A stretch of DNA of 64,000 bases from Cordylochernes scorpioides. Lineage: Eukaryota; Arthropoda; Arachnida; Pseudoscorpiones; Chernetidae. Location of the stretch: the NCBI GenBank assembly GCA_030710605.1, contig CP092886.1, positions 52,602,394-52,666,393 on the forward strand, given 5' to 3'. Position 1 is the first letter of the stretch, and the number at the start of each line of letters is the position of its first letter. Shown here one piece after another: positions 12,596 to 23,725 of the stretch. The position numbers were made by a program, and so were the translations under genes. The notes beneath the pieces were generated by a model, which worked only from the letters and a program-made list of their open reading frames with translations, had not been told where the DNA came from and did not search any database.

Positions 12596-14365
12596 ACAAT
12601 TCCATGGTCTTAAATCATCACATACACTATGTACAATGAATATGGCGTCTCTGCCAGCGCTTCAGAGTTTGGTGGAGAATCGCCAGTGGGTCTCCAGGGA
12701 CACCACGCATTTTGCGATCTACGATGAATACCTAGATCGCGTACTTCGCCGCTTAGGAGATGGTGATGGAGCGGTTCTCGAGACCAACTGGAAAGATCCA
12801 GGACTGCAGTATCACACGTTCTTTCTTCCTTGGAAAATTCTCCATTGACCCAAACCTTTAACCTTCTTCCCCTTAAGAAGTCTGCAATCCAGGTTAAGGT
12901 TTCTCCTCTTACTCCGATGTTGTGCAGCTTTTCACGTAATTTCTCCTCCACACTCGATCAAAAGCTGAGGTCATATCAAGGAATATAGCCGTGGTCTTCT
13001 TTGGCAGTTTTTCCTGGAAAGAATCTATTATTGATTGACAGAAGTAGAACAGTTGATCAGCCGTACAGTGCTGGGATCTATAGTCAGTTTGGTAGAAGTT
13101 TATTTTAGAATTGTTAGTGAGCCAGACTATGAGCCTAGAGTGGATAATTCGTTCTGTTATTTCACAAAGTATGCTGGTGAGAGCAATTGGCCGATAGTTC
13201 TTGGATTCCTTGGCATCTTTGTTTGGTTTCAGTATTGGCACAGTAATTGATATCTTCCAATTCTTTGGTAGTTCATCAGTTTACCATGAAATGTTCAGTA
13301 TTCGTAGGAGTTGTTTATTAGCTTTGTCTTCAAAGTGTTTAATCATTTGACCAAAGATTAGATTATCTCTTGGTGACCTCTTAGATTTTTTTATTGATGA
13401 GTTTAGCTCATTCAGTGTGAAGTCTCTCGAGAAAATATCTTGTTGATGGAAGTTTCTTGCTTGTTTAACTAACTGGTTTATATTATTTTTAGAGTCCTGT
13501 CTTCAATCGTATATTTGAGTATGGAAGTGCTTGAAAGATATTCAGCAATTATGTTAGTCATCTGTTTGTTCTCGTTCTCGCTGTTCTATTCATATCGGTT
13601 AGAGTATTGGAGGATTGGTGTTGGTTTTGATTCTTTTCTAACACTCTAATCATATTCCAGTGTTGGCTGTCCTTTCTTGGATCCATTTTCTCGCAGAACT
13701 CTGCCATTCTTCTCTTGTTTGCATATCCAAATTTTTTGTTCTATTTTGTGACTAATTTCAATGTGTTACTTTCTCTTTTCTTCTGTTTTATTCTTTTAAA
13801 GAAGTTCATTGATATTGTCTCTCTCTGCAATCATTGCCTCGATGTTGTAGTCCTTCCAGTAAGGTATCCACAGGTCTAACGTCTCCTTCTAGGTATCGAT
13901 GCTTTTGCAGCTTTTGATATATTCGAAGTTTTTGTCAAGCGTTCTGTAATTCAATTTTTCGTTGCACAGTTCTTCAAGCTTTTCTGTGAATTTTTTTCAA
14001 GTCGGCTTTCCTAAAGTTTCATGTTCATTTTTTCTGTTGGACATTCTCAATTTTGAAGTTTAGGGTTGTTAAAATTGGTCTGTGGTCACTGATTAAACTT
14101 CTCAGGATTTTCCATTGTGTTGTGGGTGCGATGTTGAAATGTATCGCTGTGATGTCTATTGCGGATTCTGTGCCTGTCGACTTGGATAGATAGGTGTTCT
14201 CTCCCTTATTTAATGGTGTAAGGTCGAGGTCGGTTAGCATGTCCTCAACCTGTTGACCTTTGTTATCCCGGACAGGTGATCCCAAGTTGAACTTTTGGCG
14301 TTAAAATCGCCGAGTATGATTGTGATATCCGAAGAGGCTTCACTTAATGTCTCTATTGTGTGTAC

Positions 14366-15095
14366 CCATACAAAATTCAAAGATTTCACGAGCTGAAAGT
14401 TGGCGATTTTGAGATGCGTCAAGAATTCGCTGCATGGGTTTTCCGGAGAATTGATATTGATGAAAACTGGCTGTCGAATGTTCTGTGGACAGATGATGCT
14501 CACTTTTCTCTAAACGGAGAATCTAACATTAAAAACAGCCGCTTTTGGGCAACAGAAAACCCTAGGAATTTTACAGAAATGCCACTTTATGAGCCTAGAG
14601 TTACAGTTTTGTGTGGGTTCACTTCTTCTTTTATTATTGGGCCATTTTTCTTTGAAAAATCAATGGAAGAACTTTTAAAACCGTTTTTGTAACTGGTGAA
14701 CGTTATGTTCATATGGGGTATTCCCATATTGCAGGGAAAAATCACTAAGCGAAATAACATTCATGAAAGTTGGAGGACCTCCTCATATCTCCCGCGGTGC
14801 CAAACAATTGCTGAACAATACGTTTGTTGAAAATCGTGTGATAAGTCGCCACTTTATATACCAGTGGCCTCCAAGATCACCAGACTTGACGCCTTGCGAT
14901 TTTTGTTTATGGGGGTACATTAAATTGTGTGTTTATCGATGCTGGCCTACCACATTGGCCATGTTAAAGGCTTCTATCAGATGGCACGTTTTATCAATTT
15001 CAACAGATATTTTATTTAATGCTGTCCATTCTGTCATTTATCGTCTGCAGGCGGTGATTGAGAATGAAGGGTGCCACATTGAGCAAGGACTGTGA
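14366..15095 (+). pseudogene. DDE transposase C-terminal half (Tc1/mariner superfamily)
   Basis: Two frames joined by a break near 14,700-14,760. The first holds the first catalytic Asp in VLWTDDAHFSLNG, then FWATENPRN, EPRVTVLCGF and IIGPFFFE. The second holds the region of the second Asp, degraded to VGGPPHISRGAKQLL (relatives have a QDGAPPH-type block), and the third catalytic site in WPPRSPDLTPCDFCLWGYIK. This composition is that of the widespread arthropod elements with GGGTGNNCCAAAAGTCCCGC-type ends, which matches the inverted repeats surrounding it. Catalytically dead: the second Asp is gone, one frameshift is present and the N-terminal DNA-binding half is missing. Confidence 0.82.
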
Positions 15096-15519
15096 CCTAA
15101 TACAAGAGAGAAGGCAGTTACCTCATGTGTTATATAAGCTGCCATGTATTATATTATCTACCAATATTTTCCAGCTCTTTGTGTTGGGATATGGGGATAA
15201 TAAATGCTGTCCTCACATCTTGACTCTTTTTTTTTTGTGAAAAGTAATATTTTGTTTGTCATTTGCTCACATATTATTTCGTGCAAACCAGTGTTATAAC
15301 TTCTCGAATAACACTGGTACACACAATTTTTCCCCTTATGTTTAGTTTTTCGCCTTTCGCTCATTAGAAGAAATAGCATAAGGAATATTTTCTGTACACC
15401 AATAACTTCAGAAATTTTGTGCAAAAAATAATACAAAATGATTTTACTACCACGTTTTTCAACGCAAAAGGTCGATTTAAAGAATATTTTTATTTGAGGG
15501 GACACATTTTTTAAATTGG
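15096..15519. other. Transposon 3' region, no gene seen
   Basis: Lies between the transposase stop and the right terminal inverted repeat. AT-rich, with short poly-T tracts. The minus-strand open frame here shows no motif. Confidence 0.5.
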
Positions 15520-16003
15520 GTACAGTATGAGAGAGAGTTAATTAAAAATATTAGAAATTTATTATCTTCGGAAAAACAAACCGTATCTAAAATATTATTT
15601 TTTTTTTGCTACATGTTTTAATTTGCATTTACCTATTTTACATATCTCTGATTGTATTTGAAAATTGTTAACCAATTCTTTATACTTTTGGCGAAGTGGT
15701 GTTTTATTAATTTGTTATTTGATGTTATTAGGGTTCTTTCCTGGTATTCAAAAAGGAAAAATACGTGTCGATCAGTTATATTTTTCAATTTATCAAACAA
15801 TTTGGCCGCTGAATCTCTGATTTTGGTAGTGCGCCATCTGGCGAATAAAATTGTAACTAAAATCAATTTCGAAATTTTCATTATTTGCCATAAAAGAATC
15901 CCATTGCATCCTGAACACAATGGTGTTTACCGCATTGCTCTAGCGCAAATATTCGCGGAGTTATTAATTTTTAAAATAGTGCGGGACTTTTGGATCACCC
16001 TGT
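15520..16003 (-). repeat. Right terminal inverted repeat
   Basis: Reverse complement of 4,788-5,275 with scattered substitutions, ending in GGACTTTTGGATCACCCTGT and followed by TA. Confidence 0.8.
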
Positions 16004-16013
16004 ATTTAAATAA

Positions 16014-16345
16014 AAAGGCATATATTGGATCAAAATATTATTTATTTTACCAATATTTCAGTTGGCTGAACGCAAACCTTTATCAAGATATTATAACATT
16101 TTAATGTGTGTCAACAATTCAGGGCCACATAACGTCAATAGAATTAAGTTTTGAAAATAATTTTGCTTATTTTAAACTTAATTATTTTGACGTTATGTGG
16201 CGCTGAGTTTGCTGTTGACACACATTAAAATGTTATAATAACCATGATAAAGGTTGGGGTTCAGTCAACTGAAATATTGGTAAAAAAATATATTTTAATT
16301 CCAATATGCCTTTTTATTCAAAGATTTATTTATAGATTGCTCTAT
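16014..16345. repeat. Foldback element with nested arms (family B)
   Basis: Outer arms ACCAATATTTCAGTTGGCTG (about 16,049) and its complement (about 16,262-16,281); inner arms TTATAACATTTTAATGTGTG (about 16,091) and complement (about 16,214-16,238); innermost CCACATAACGTCAA and TTGACGTTATGTGG. It begins AAAAAGGCATATATTGG and ends in the complement followed by a TTTATAGATTGCTCTATTTT tail. A shorter derivative sits at 31,262 and related ends at 38.66 and 54.47 kb. Non-coding, MITE-like. Confidence 0.8.
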
Positions 16346-17305
16346 TTTCAAATATATATATAGGCATAATTTTGAAGATTCTAATTTTGATATATTAGTA
16401 GATTTTAAATATATATGGAGGGAGAGAGAGATAGAAAATATATTTATTCATATTTTTTCAATATTATAATATATATAAATGAGAGGACCTATGTGTGATT
16501 AGGTAAAACAACGATATTTTATATATTTCATATTATTGATATTGCCACGTGGAAAATTAGGGAAGACCAACTTCGGGATGAGACAGCAATTTATTTCAGG
16601 CAAGAACAAACAATGAGTGATAAACAAAAGATAAGCAAAAGAGGAAAGTTTACAGAGTATAGCAAAATATAAACATAAAAAATAGCTCTGATAATAAAAT
16701 AATAAAAACTTTGTTACAATATGTTATAAATTAAAATGACATATGATGTTTTCAATATCAGGTTGGCCTAGTTACAAAGTATATATATTTCTATATTCTC
16801 TCGAGTTTTTCAAAGAGGAACCACCAAAGTAATGATAAAAAGAAAGAGAAGCAACCTATCAAAAAAGACATTTATATAAATCTTTAAACATTTCATAAAC
16901 TTATTTCACAACTTGTGCGCGAAATAATCAAAGAAACTCTCAATCGTAGAGGATTAATGGAAAAAGTAATTTCATCAGCTCAATTCGAGAAGCACTTTAT
17001 GATTTTCTTTCAGACGGCCTTGGAGTGGTTTCTTTATTTGACCTAACAATTTAATCTGTAATAAAAGGGCTTGGAGAATTTAAAGGTTTTAAAACTTCCT
17101 ACTAGCTCTTCACAACGGTATAGGAAATTTTGTTTAAGTGTTACTTACTAGCTGTGTTCGAATTTGTTAACCTTTCCTTTTAAAATATTTTCAAAATTGA
17201 TTGATCACGTTTTAATAGAATATATCATAATTTAGGGTAATAATTATAAATTGAGTGTATATATATGCATTAAATTGAAAGGGATTTTAAAACAAAATAA
17301 TATTA
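16346..17305. other. Intergenic, no gene seen
   Basis: AT-rich with TA and GA microsatellite stretches; no gene recognised. Confidence 0.5.
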
Positions 17306-17525
17306 TGATGCATTAGCGCGCCATCTGTTATGAAAATTCGAAACTATTATAGACGAGTATAATTCCTTTGGAAATTAAACAATTTCTACTGCCCTTACTG
17401 CAATGAAAAAATTAATGGGAGGGCCTTGCTCATCAGTGGTGAAACCTCTCTACGGTTTCGCCAGTTTAATCTACCATACCGTTGTTATATTGCATTTTTC
17501 GATCTTCCTTTTATAGTGATAAAAT
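17306..17525 (+). repeat. Family A repeat copy
   Basis: Starts ATGCATTAGCGCGCCATCTG, followed by GAAAATTCGAAACTATTATA, ACTGCCCTTACTGCAATGAA, ATGGGAGGGCCTTGCTCATC and a GGTTTCGCCAGTTTAATCTA segment. It is the most complete single-orientation copy in the window. Confidence 0.75.
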
Positions 17526-18091
17526 AATATTATATTGTAAAAATTTGAGATATATATTTTGATAGATAATTCAGAATATTGTCTATCTCTCTGACCAATA
17601 TATTTTACGATTTCCAGGTAAGAATTGGATTTCATTTTGGAAATATAAACATTCATATTTTAAGGTTATCAACAAAGTGATGAAATTGTAATATATTTAT
17701 TGGAATGAAATGTAAGAGCTTCTTAAACATATAATGAGTCATCTATCGTAAATATAAACTGCTATTCAAAAAGAACAATATTCGGTAAATATTTTGTGAG
17801 AATAAAACATTCCAGTTAAGCGCTTGCATTTTTCTAATGCATTTTAACACTCGAAATATTAATATATAAAATGTATTATCCATTATATATTGTTTTTTAA
17901 TATAAAAAAATATTATAGATTATATAATCGTTTGTATAAAATAATAAAAACACGAAATGGTGAGTCGAAAGTTTTCTTTAAAAATAAATATTTGTTTCAC
18001 GATATCGTGCTTCCTATTATAAATAGGTATAATTCGATGACCATATCTATTTACCCGAATATCTTATCTGTGTATCTGGAAATCGTCGGGA
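17526..18091. other. Intergenic up to gap
   Basis: AT-rich; the open frame running into the gap has no recognisable motif. Confidence 0.45.
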
Positions 18092-18191
18092 NNNNNNNNN
18101 NNNNNNNNNNNNNNNNNNNNNNNNNNNNNNNNNNNNNNNNNNNNNNNNNNNNNNNNNNNNNNNNNNNNNNNNNNNNNNNNNNNNNNNNNNN
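18092..18191. other. Assembly gap (100 N)
   Basis: Exactly 100 N, the usual placeholder for a scaffold gap of unknown size. It abuts a tandem repeat, which probably caused the break. Confidence 0.98.
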
Positions 18192-19885
18192 ACTTACGTG
18201 TTTCTTGTAAGTTCTCTGGGGAGTTAGGTGCGCTTTCGTGTTTCTTTTAAGTTCTCTGGCCAGTGAGGTGTGCTTTCGAGTTTCTTGTAAGTTCTCTGGT
18301 GTGTTAAGTCCACTTTCGGTTTCTTGTAAGTTCTCTGGTGAGTTAGGTTCACTTTCGTGTTTCTTGTAAGTTCTCTGGTTAGTTAGGTGTGCTTTCGAGT
18401 TTCTTGTAAGTTCTCTGGCGAGTTAGGTGTGCTTTTGGTTTCTTGTAAGTTCTCTGGCGAGTTAGGTGTGCCTTCAAGTTTCTTGTAAGTTTTCTAGCGA
18501 GTTAGGCGTGCTTTCGAGTTTTTTGTAAGTTCTCTGGCGAGTTAGGCGTGCTTTCGAGTTTCTTGTAAGTTCTCTGGCGCATTAGGTGCGCTTTCGAGTT
18601 TCTTGTAAGTTCTTTGGTGAGTTAGGTGCGCCTTCGAGTTTCTTGTAAGTTCTCTCACGAGTTAGGCGTGCTTTCGAGTTTCTTGTAAGTTCTCTGCCGA
18701 GTTCGGTGTGCTTTCGAGTTTCTTATAGGTTCTCTGGTGAGTTAGGTGTGCTTTCGAGTTTCTTGTAGGTTCTCTGGTGAGTTAAGTTCAGTCTCGGTTT
18801 CTTGTTAGTTCTCTGGCCAGTGAGGTGTGCTTCCGAGTTTCTTGTAAGTTCTCTGCCGAGTTAGGTGTGCTTTCGGTTTCTTGTAAGTTCTCTGGCGAGT
18901 TAGGTGTGCCTTCAAGTTTCTTGTAAGTTCTCTAGCGAGTTAGGCGTGCTTTCGAGTTTTTGTAAGTTCTCTGGCGAGTTAGGCGTGCTCTAGAGTTTCT
19001 TGTAAGTTCTCTGGCGAGTTAGGCGTGCTTTCGAGTTTCTTGTAAGTTTTTTGGCGAATTAGGTGCGCTTTCGAGTTTCTTGTAAGTTCTCTGGTGAGTT
19101 AGGTGTGCCTTCGAGTTTCTTGTAAGTTCTCTCACGAGTTAGGCGTGCTTTCGAGTTTCTTGTAAGTTCTCTGGTGAGTTAGGTGTTCCTTCGAGTTTCT
19201 TGTAAGTTCTCTGCCGAGTTCGGTGTGCTTTCGAGTTTCTTGTAAGTTCTCTGGTGAGTTAAGTTCACTCTCGGTTTCTTGTTAGTTCTCTGGCCAGTGA
19301 GGTGTGCTTCCGAGTTTCTTGTAAGTTCACTGGTAAGTTAAGTCCACTTTCGGTTTCTTGTAAGTTCTCTATGAGTTAGGTTAACTTTCGTGTTTCTCGT
19401 AAGTGTTATAGTGAGTTAGGCGTGCTTTTGAGTTTCTTGTAAGTTCTCTGGTGAGGATAGGTTCACTTTCGTGTTTCTTGTAAGTTTTCTAGTTAGTTAG
19501 GTGTGCTTTCGAGTTTCTTGTAAGTTCTCTCTCGAGTTAGGTGTGCTTCCGAGTTTCTTGTAAGTTCTCTGGTGAGTTAGGTCCACTTTCGGTTTTTTGT
19601 AAGTGCTCTGGTGAGTTAGGTCCACTTTCGTGTTTCTCGTAAGTTCTCTGGCGAGTTAGGCGTGCTTTAGAGTTTCTTGTAAGTTCTCTGGCGGGTTAGG
19701 TGTGCCTTCGAGTTTCTTCTAATTTCTCTGGTGAGTTAGGTGTGCTTTCGAGTTTCCTGTAAGTTCACTGGTGAGTTAGGTTCACTTTCGTGTTTCTTTT
19801 AAGTGTTCTAGTGAGTTAGGTCCACTTTCGTGTTTCTTTCAAATGCTTTGGCTAGTTAGGTCCATTTTTGGCTTTCTTGTAGGGA
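18192..19885. repeat. 40-bp minisatellite, about 42 units
   Basis: Consensus unit GAGTTAGGTGTGCTTTCGAG followed by TTTCTTGTAAGTTCTCTGGC. Units vary from 38 to 41 bp, and variants interleave: GGTCCACTTTCG, GGCGTGCTTTCG, GGTTCACTTTCG and a GGCCAGTGAGG form. Units decay toward the right end (19,800-19,885), while the left end is cut by the gap, so the true array is longer. Every unit contains GTAAGT, a 5' splice-site-like hexamer, on the plus strand. Confidence 0.95.
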
Positions 19886-20224
19886 CGGATAATAATTATT
19901 TTCTTCTCCAGCTTTCTAGTAATAGATCTGGTGGCTTTATTCTAGTGTGACAGTGGTGAGTAATCCATGGTCAATTTTCTGTATTGAACTGTGCCGAAAT
20001 TGTATCATCTAAAGTTGTATTATAAAGGTTCTAACTATTTGGTTCTATAATTTCAGCTTTATTCTAAATTATGTGGCATGAAAAGACGATAGAAAATTTT
20101 ATTAAAGCTCAAAAATAAATCTTTCATTTACACTTGGTGAGTATAAGGTCCGCATATAAACTTTTCTAAAAAGAATTATCGGTGTAAAATTGTAGTCGTA
20201 AAATGTAAACCCTTTACTGCGCGC
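19886..20224. other. Intergenic, no gene seen
   Basis: AT-rich, nothing recognised. Confidence 0.45.
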
Positions 20225-20400
20225 GTTTCTTTAAAAAAATAATAAAAAATAAAAAATTAACTGCCATTACTGCAATGATAAAAAAATAATTAGCCTAGCT
20301 CTCTCTTCAGTGGTGAACTCTTCTAGCGGGTAGGCTAGTTGAATCTATCATAACGCTCTAATATTGCATTTGGCCTTTTGCATTTATATCCGGTCTGATA
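20225..20400 (+). repeat. Diverged family A fragment
   Basis: Retains ACTGCCATTACTGCAATGAT, TTCAGTGGTGAACTCTTCTA and AATATTGCATT landmarks of the family. Confidence 0.5.
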
Positions 20401-20479
20401 ATCAACTCTTGTCATTTGTATTTTGAGCGAAATAATGACCTAATCCTGAGGAAATAAAGCTAGAAATACATGCATAATT

Positions 20480-20611
20480 CATTACTCTTCACAATTCATC
20501 CTTTCATACCTCATCCCGAAGGTTAGAAATAATCGTTATTTCTCCTTAAAATAAATTTTGATTTTTCTTGAAAAGAAACACATGCAGTGTAATTTTCAAA
20601 TGTCGTTTTAC
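20480..20611 (+). mobile_element. tRNA-Thr-like SINE, body only
   Basis: Matches the 3' body of the complete copy that follows: CATTACTCTTCACAATTC at the start and AAATGTCGTTTTAC at the end. It lacks the tRNA head. The two lie in direct order, so this is a truncated neighbour or the remains of a tandem. Confidence 0.7.
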
Positions 20612-20639
20612 AATCACAGGTCGCGTTATATTATATTGT

Positions 20640-20907
20640 ATTATAAATTACTTTATGTATTATTTACGAACGGAAAAATATGTCCAGTATAGCCTAGTGG
20701 ACATGGCATCTTCCCGGTAAGCGGAACACTGTGGGTTCGATTCCCATCCCTGGATACTTTTATTTTTCCCTTTATCATTACTCTTCACAATTCTTTCTTT
20801 CATACCTCATCTCTAAGGTTATAAATAATCGTTATTTCCCTTTAAAATAAATTTTGATTTTTCTTGAAAAGAAACACATGCGGTGTAATTTTCAAATGTC
20901 GTTTTAC
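20640..20907 (+). mobile_element. tRNA-Thr-like SINE, full copy
   Basis: A tRNA-like head (20,683-20,755) is followed by a body with CATTACTCTTCACAATTCTT, GAAACACATGCGGTGTAATT and the terminal GTCGTTTTAC. The same architecture occurs at 50,199-50,476, where target duplications define the ends. There is no poly(A) tail; the end is GTTTTAC. The head is preceded by CGAACGGAAAAATA in both copies, so the element extends upstream of the tRNA part. Confidence 0.72.
20683..20755 (+). tRNA. tRNA-Thr(GGT)-like SINE head
   Basis: Cloverleaf-like: acceptor TCCAG with CTGGA (only 5 of 7 pairs), D arm GCC/GGC, anticodon loop with CCGGTAA-like sequence (GGT anticodon, C instead of U at position 33), and T arm GTGGG-TTCGATT-CCCAT with an intact B box GGTTCGATTCC. 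The anticodon stem is poorly paired. I regard it as a SINE head, not a working tRNA gene. Confidence 0.55.
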
Positions 20908-22160
20908 GATTTCAACTGTAATATAAAAAATAATCACTCCTCAAAAGCTAATATTTGACTCTTGAAAGAGTTTCTTTCATCCATACGTCACGTGAAAGCT
21001 CTTACCAACGTGTCTGTCTGGCCCCAGTTTAATTTATTTGTTTATTGACGACTCCAAAGACATAGACAACCTATTGTTTTGTATGGCGATACACATGTTT
21101 ACAAACCATATAGAATTTACAATAATTGATGTACACACTAAATTGTTTGTTATATTTACTGTAACGTGGGGAAATAATAAAATACAAAGTTAGGAATTAC
21201 TAGTCATGTATTAGGATCAAGGAACACCACCGCAATCAAATAAAAGTGCACAGAACGAACGATAACAATAGGCCTAATTATATACTAGAAAAGCTAATAA
21301 CACAGGTGTACAAAAAAAAACTTTTTTTTTTTTGCCGGAGAAAACCTGATCTTAATTCTAATGTAACTTTTCATGCTGAATTCAAAAATGAAATCAGAAG
21401 TTATCCATCAACCATAGTTCTTGCAGGGTAACCAATTTTTCTATAAATTGGTATATACAGTAATAATGCGCGCAGAAAATGTTACGTAAGCATTTTTAAA
21501 GTAAAAATCATTACATTAGCTAGCACTTTATTTTTGACAAGAATAGTTGATATGTGGGGCCAAAAGCTTTATTTTATTTGTTATTAATTAAATTTTGGTC
21601 TTTAAGAATCATAAATATTAATTTAAATAACAAATTATTGATTTTTTAATTAGATATATTTATTTTGCTTTCAACACAAAAATAACGACAAGCTCTGGAA
21701 TGCTATTTTCTGAATAACAGTTTTAATATATATATTGAAATTGAACCTAACGATTTGTTTAATATATTTGCATCAGTAGTGACAGGTAAATTTGAAGTGA
21801 TCAGTTTATTCTTCTATATCGATTTGCTTTTATAAATCGTGTGCACTAGACTTTGTCAATATGCCGAGGCGTTGCATTAATATTCCTGATATTTTCTGTT
21901 ACATTTGTGGGTAATTAACTTTCAAAGTTCAAAGGCGAAACTTTACATAGCTCATCAAAAAGTGCTATCAACTTTATTTTGGCTGTAAAGTCGGTGGAGA
22001 CGCCGGTTATGTAAATTTATATTTTTGCTTATTAAGACAGAAGATTTGCATATTTGTAAATATAATTCTGTATATAAGGATGTGAAAGTTTAATAAAAGT
22101 TTGTCAGTAACAATCGGGTGTTGGTGAATTATTAGTGTCATCAGGGTAGCCTTTCTGGTG
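20908..22160. other. Intergenic, no gene seen
   Basis: AT-rich sequence. A 61-codon frame at 21,246 has no motif. No RNA gene or repeat recognised. Confidence 0.5.
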
Positions 22161-22162
22161 CT

Positions 22163-23724
22163 GTGGGCACTTTTAAGGAAGCAAATAGGCTTCAATACGG
22201 TTGGAGACAAGAAGAAGTCTGGCAAGAAGATACAGTCAAGCTCTGCCACAACTATTTAGATAAGGCCAGACATATCCAGGATGCGGCGAGCTTTCCGAGC
22301 CTCGTAAGTGAGGCAGTGATCGCATCCGAAACAGTCAGTGACCATGATAAGATTTGGGCTCTTCATCATTGTTGTGAAATTTGTGCTCGACCTCCTACAG
22401 GGTGGATTAAAGGTGAACGTCATATACCTTTTGCGGTTCCAATGATATGGAGGAAAGACCATTTTTCAGACTTATTTTTGTTTGACAAAGACTACAGGTA
22501 TTACATCCAAATCAAGACATACAGTTGAATATTCAGATTTGCCTTCTGCTAGGAGACCGGTTCCTCATAGTGATATTTTACCTGTGCCACAACCTCCTGA
22601 AAATGTAATATTTAGTGACGATGATTCAGATAGACGAGAGCAACAGGCGGAAGACACAAATTTTGAAGCAGATGCTTCATCTGAACCTCATTTGTTAACC
22701 CAAGGAGATTTGAACGACCTCGTACATGATTTAGATTATCCAAAAAACAGAGTGAACTTTAAGGCTCTAGGTTAAAAGGCTGGAATCTGCTGCATAAAGG
22801 CACAAAAGTATGCTTTTTTCGCAAGCGTCAAGATTAATTAAAGACTTCGTTTCACAAAAAATGATTTAGTATATTGCAATGATGTTTTTAGGCTAATGGA
22901 AGCGCTTGGTCATGGCCATGATACAGAAGAGTGGCGTTTATATTCGTTTATTCTTCAAATATTAGTTTGAAATCTGTTTTTCTTCACGGAAATAAGTTCC
23001 CATCAGTGCCAATAGCACATGCATCCAACATTAAAGAGACTTACGAAAACATGAAACTGATTTTGAAAAAGATAGAATATGAAAGATACGGTTGAGAAAT
23101 ATACAGCGATTTGAAAGTCATTGTTCTCTTGCGTGGATTACAGCTTGGATATACAAAATGTTGTTGTTTTATGTGTGAGTGGGATAGCAGAGATAGGGAA
23201 AGGCATTACATCAAAAAAAGCTGGCCAAACCATGAAATCTTTACTCCAGGACATATAAATATTGCAAATCCTCCCTTGATCAAATCAGAAAATATTTACT
23301 TACCACCATTACATATTAAACTGGGATTAATGAAGAATTTTGTCAAGGCAATGGATCGAAATACTAGTGGATTTGCCTACCTAAAACAAAAATGTTCTAG
23401 CATTAGTGATGATAAAATTAAAGAAGGCATTTTCGTTGGACCTCAGATTCGAGAATTGCTGCAGGATGAAAATCTTCAAAATAGATTGAATGAAGTTGAA
23501 GCAGCAGCATGGAATTCCTTTAGAAACGTTTGCAAGAACTTCTCAGGAAGTGTCAAGGTTGAAAATTACCGAGACATAGTTAATGATCTGTTGCTTTCCT
23601 ACAAGGCACTGAGATGTAACATGTCTCTCAAGATCCTTTTCCTGAATTCACATCTGGATTTCTTTCCAGGCAATCTTGGTGCAGTTAGCGATGAGCATGG
23701 TGAGAGGTTTATGATTAGATTTTG
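22163..23724 (+). pseudogene. Frameshifted member of a multicopy arthropod protein family
   Basis: Three reading frames in order appear to be one broken gene. Part 1 (22,163-22,478) has a CCEICARPPTGWIKGERH block and PFAVPMIWRK. Part 2 (22,482-22,775) has CLTKTTGITSKSRHT-like sequence just before it, then DLPSARRPVPHSD, an acidic linker, and EPHLLTQGDLNDLVHDL. The piece between 22,780 and 23,110 is broken by stops but still reads as RLMEALGHGHDTEEWRLY. Part 3 (23,111-23,724) has GLQLGYTKCCCFMCEWDSR, LPPLHIKLGLMKNFVKAMD, EGIFVGPQIRELLQD and NSHLDFFPGNLGAVSDEHGE. I recall such proteins as numerous uncharacterised copies in arthropod genomes, which suggests they belong to a transposon, but I cannot name it. 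At least three lesions make this copy non-functional. Confidence 0.75.
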
Positions 23725-23725
23725 A

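Larger units (their letters stand above)
11594..14365 (-). pseudogene. Jockey-like LINE fragment interrupted by LTR
   Basis: Minus strand. Endonuclease remnant: SDITIILGDFNAKSSTWD near 14,310 and LRSLISDHRPILTTL near 14,090. Reverse transcriptase: TLNELNSSIKKSKRSPRD near 13,400, PILKPNKDAKESKNYRPIAL near 13,200 and TTAIFLDMTSAFDRVWR near 12,985. The thumb region lies at 11,917-11,600, with ITLIRPIMEYATPVWDP near 11,780. The segment that should hold the YADD active site falls where a foreign stretch (11,930-12,595) interrupts it. The 5' end at 14,365 abuts the transposase remnant. Multiple frameshifts make it dead. Confidence 0.85.
4788..16003 (+). mobile_element. Long-TIR DDE DNA transposon, nested with LINEs
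   Basis: The outer ends read ACAGGGTGATCCAAAAGTCC at 4,788 and its exact complement ending at about 16,003; both are flanked by TA, as in the Tc1/mariner (IS630) superfamily. The inverted terminal regions continue for about 490 bp. Beside the right end sits the decayed C-terminal half of a DDE transposase (14,366-15,095); the N-terminal half is missing. The rest of the interior (5.3-14.4 kb) consists of LINE fragments and a solo LTR, which I read as later insertions. It could instead be two separate elements sharing ends. The 11.2-kb span is far longer than an autonomous member of this superfamily. Confidence 0.65.

Noticed and set aside
20683-20755. Functional tRNA-Thr gene
   Set aside because: Acceptor and anticodon stems are mismatched, and the copy is part of a SINE repeated elsewhere.
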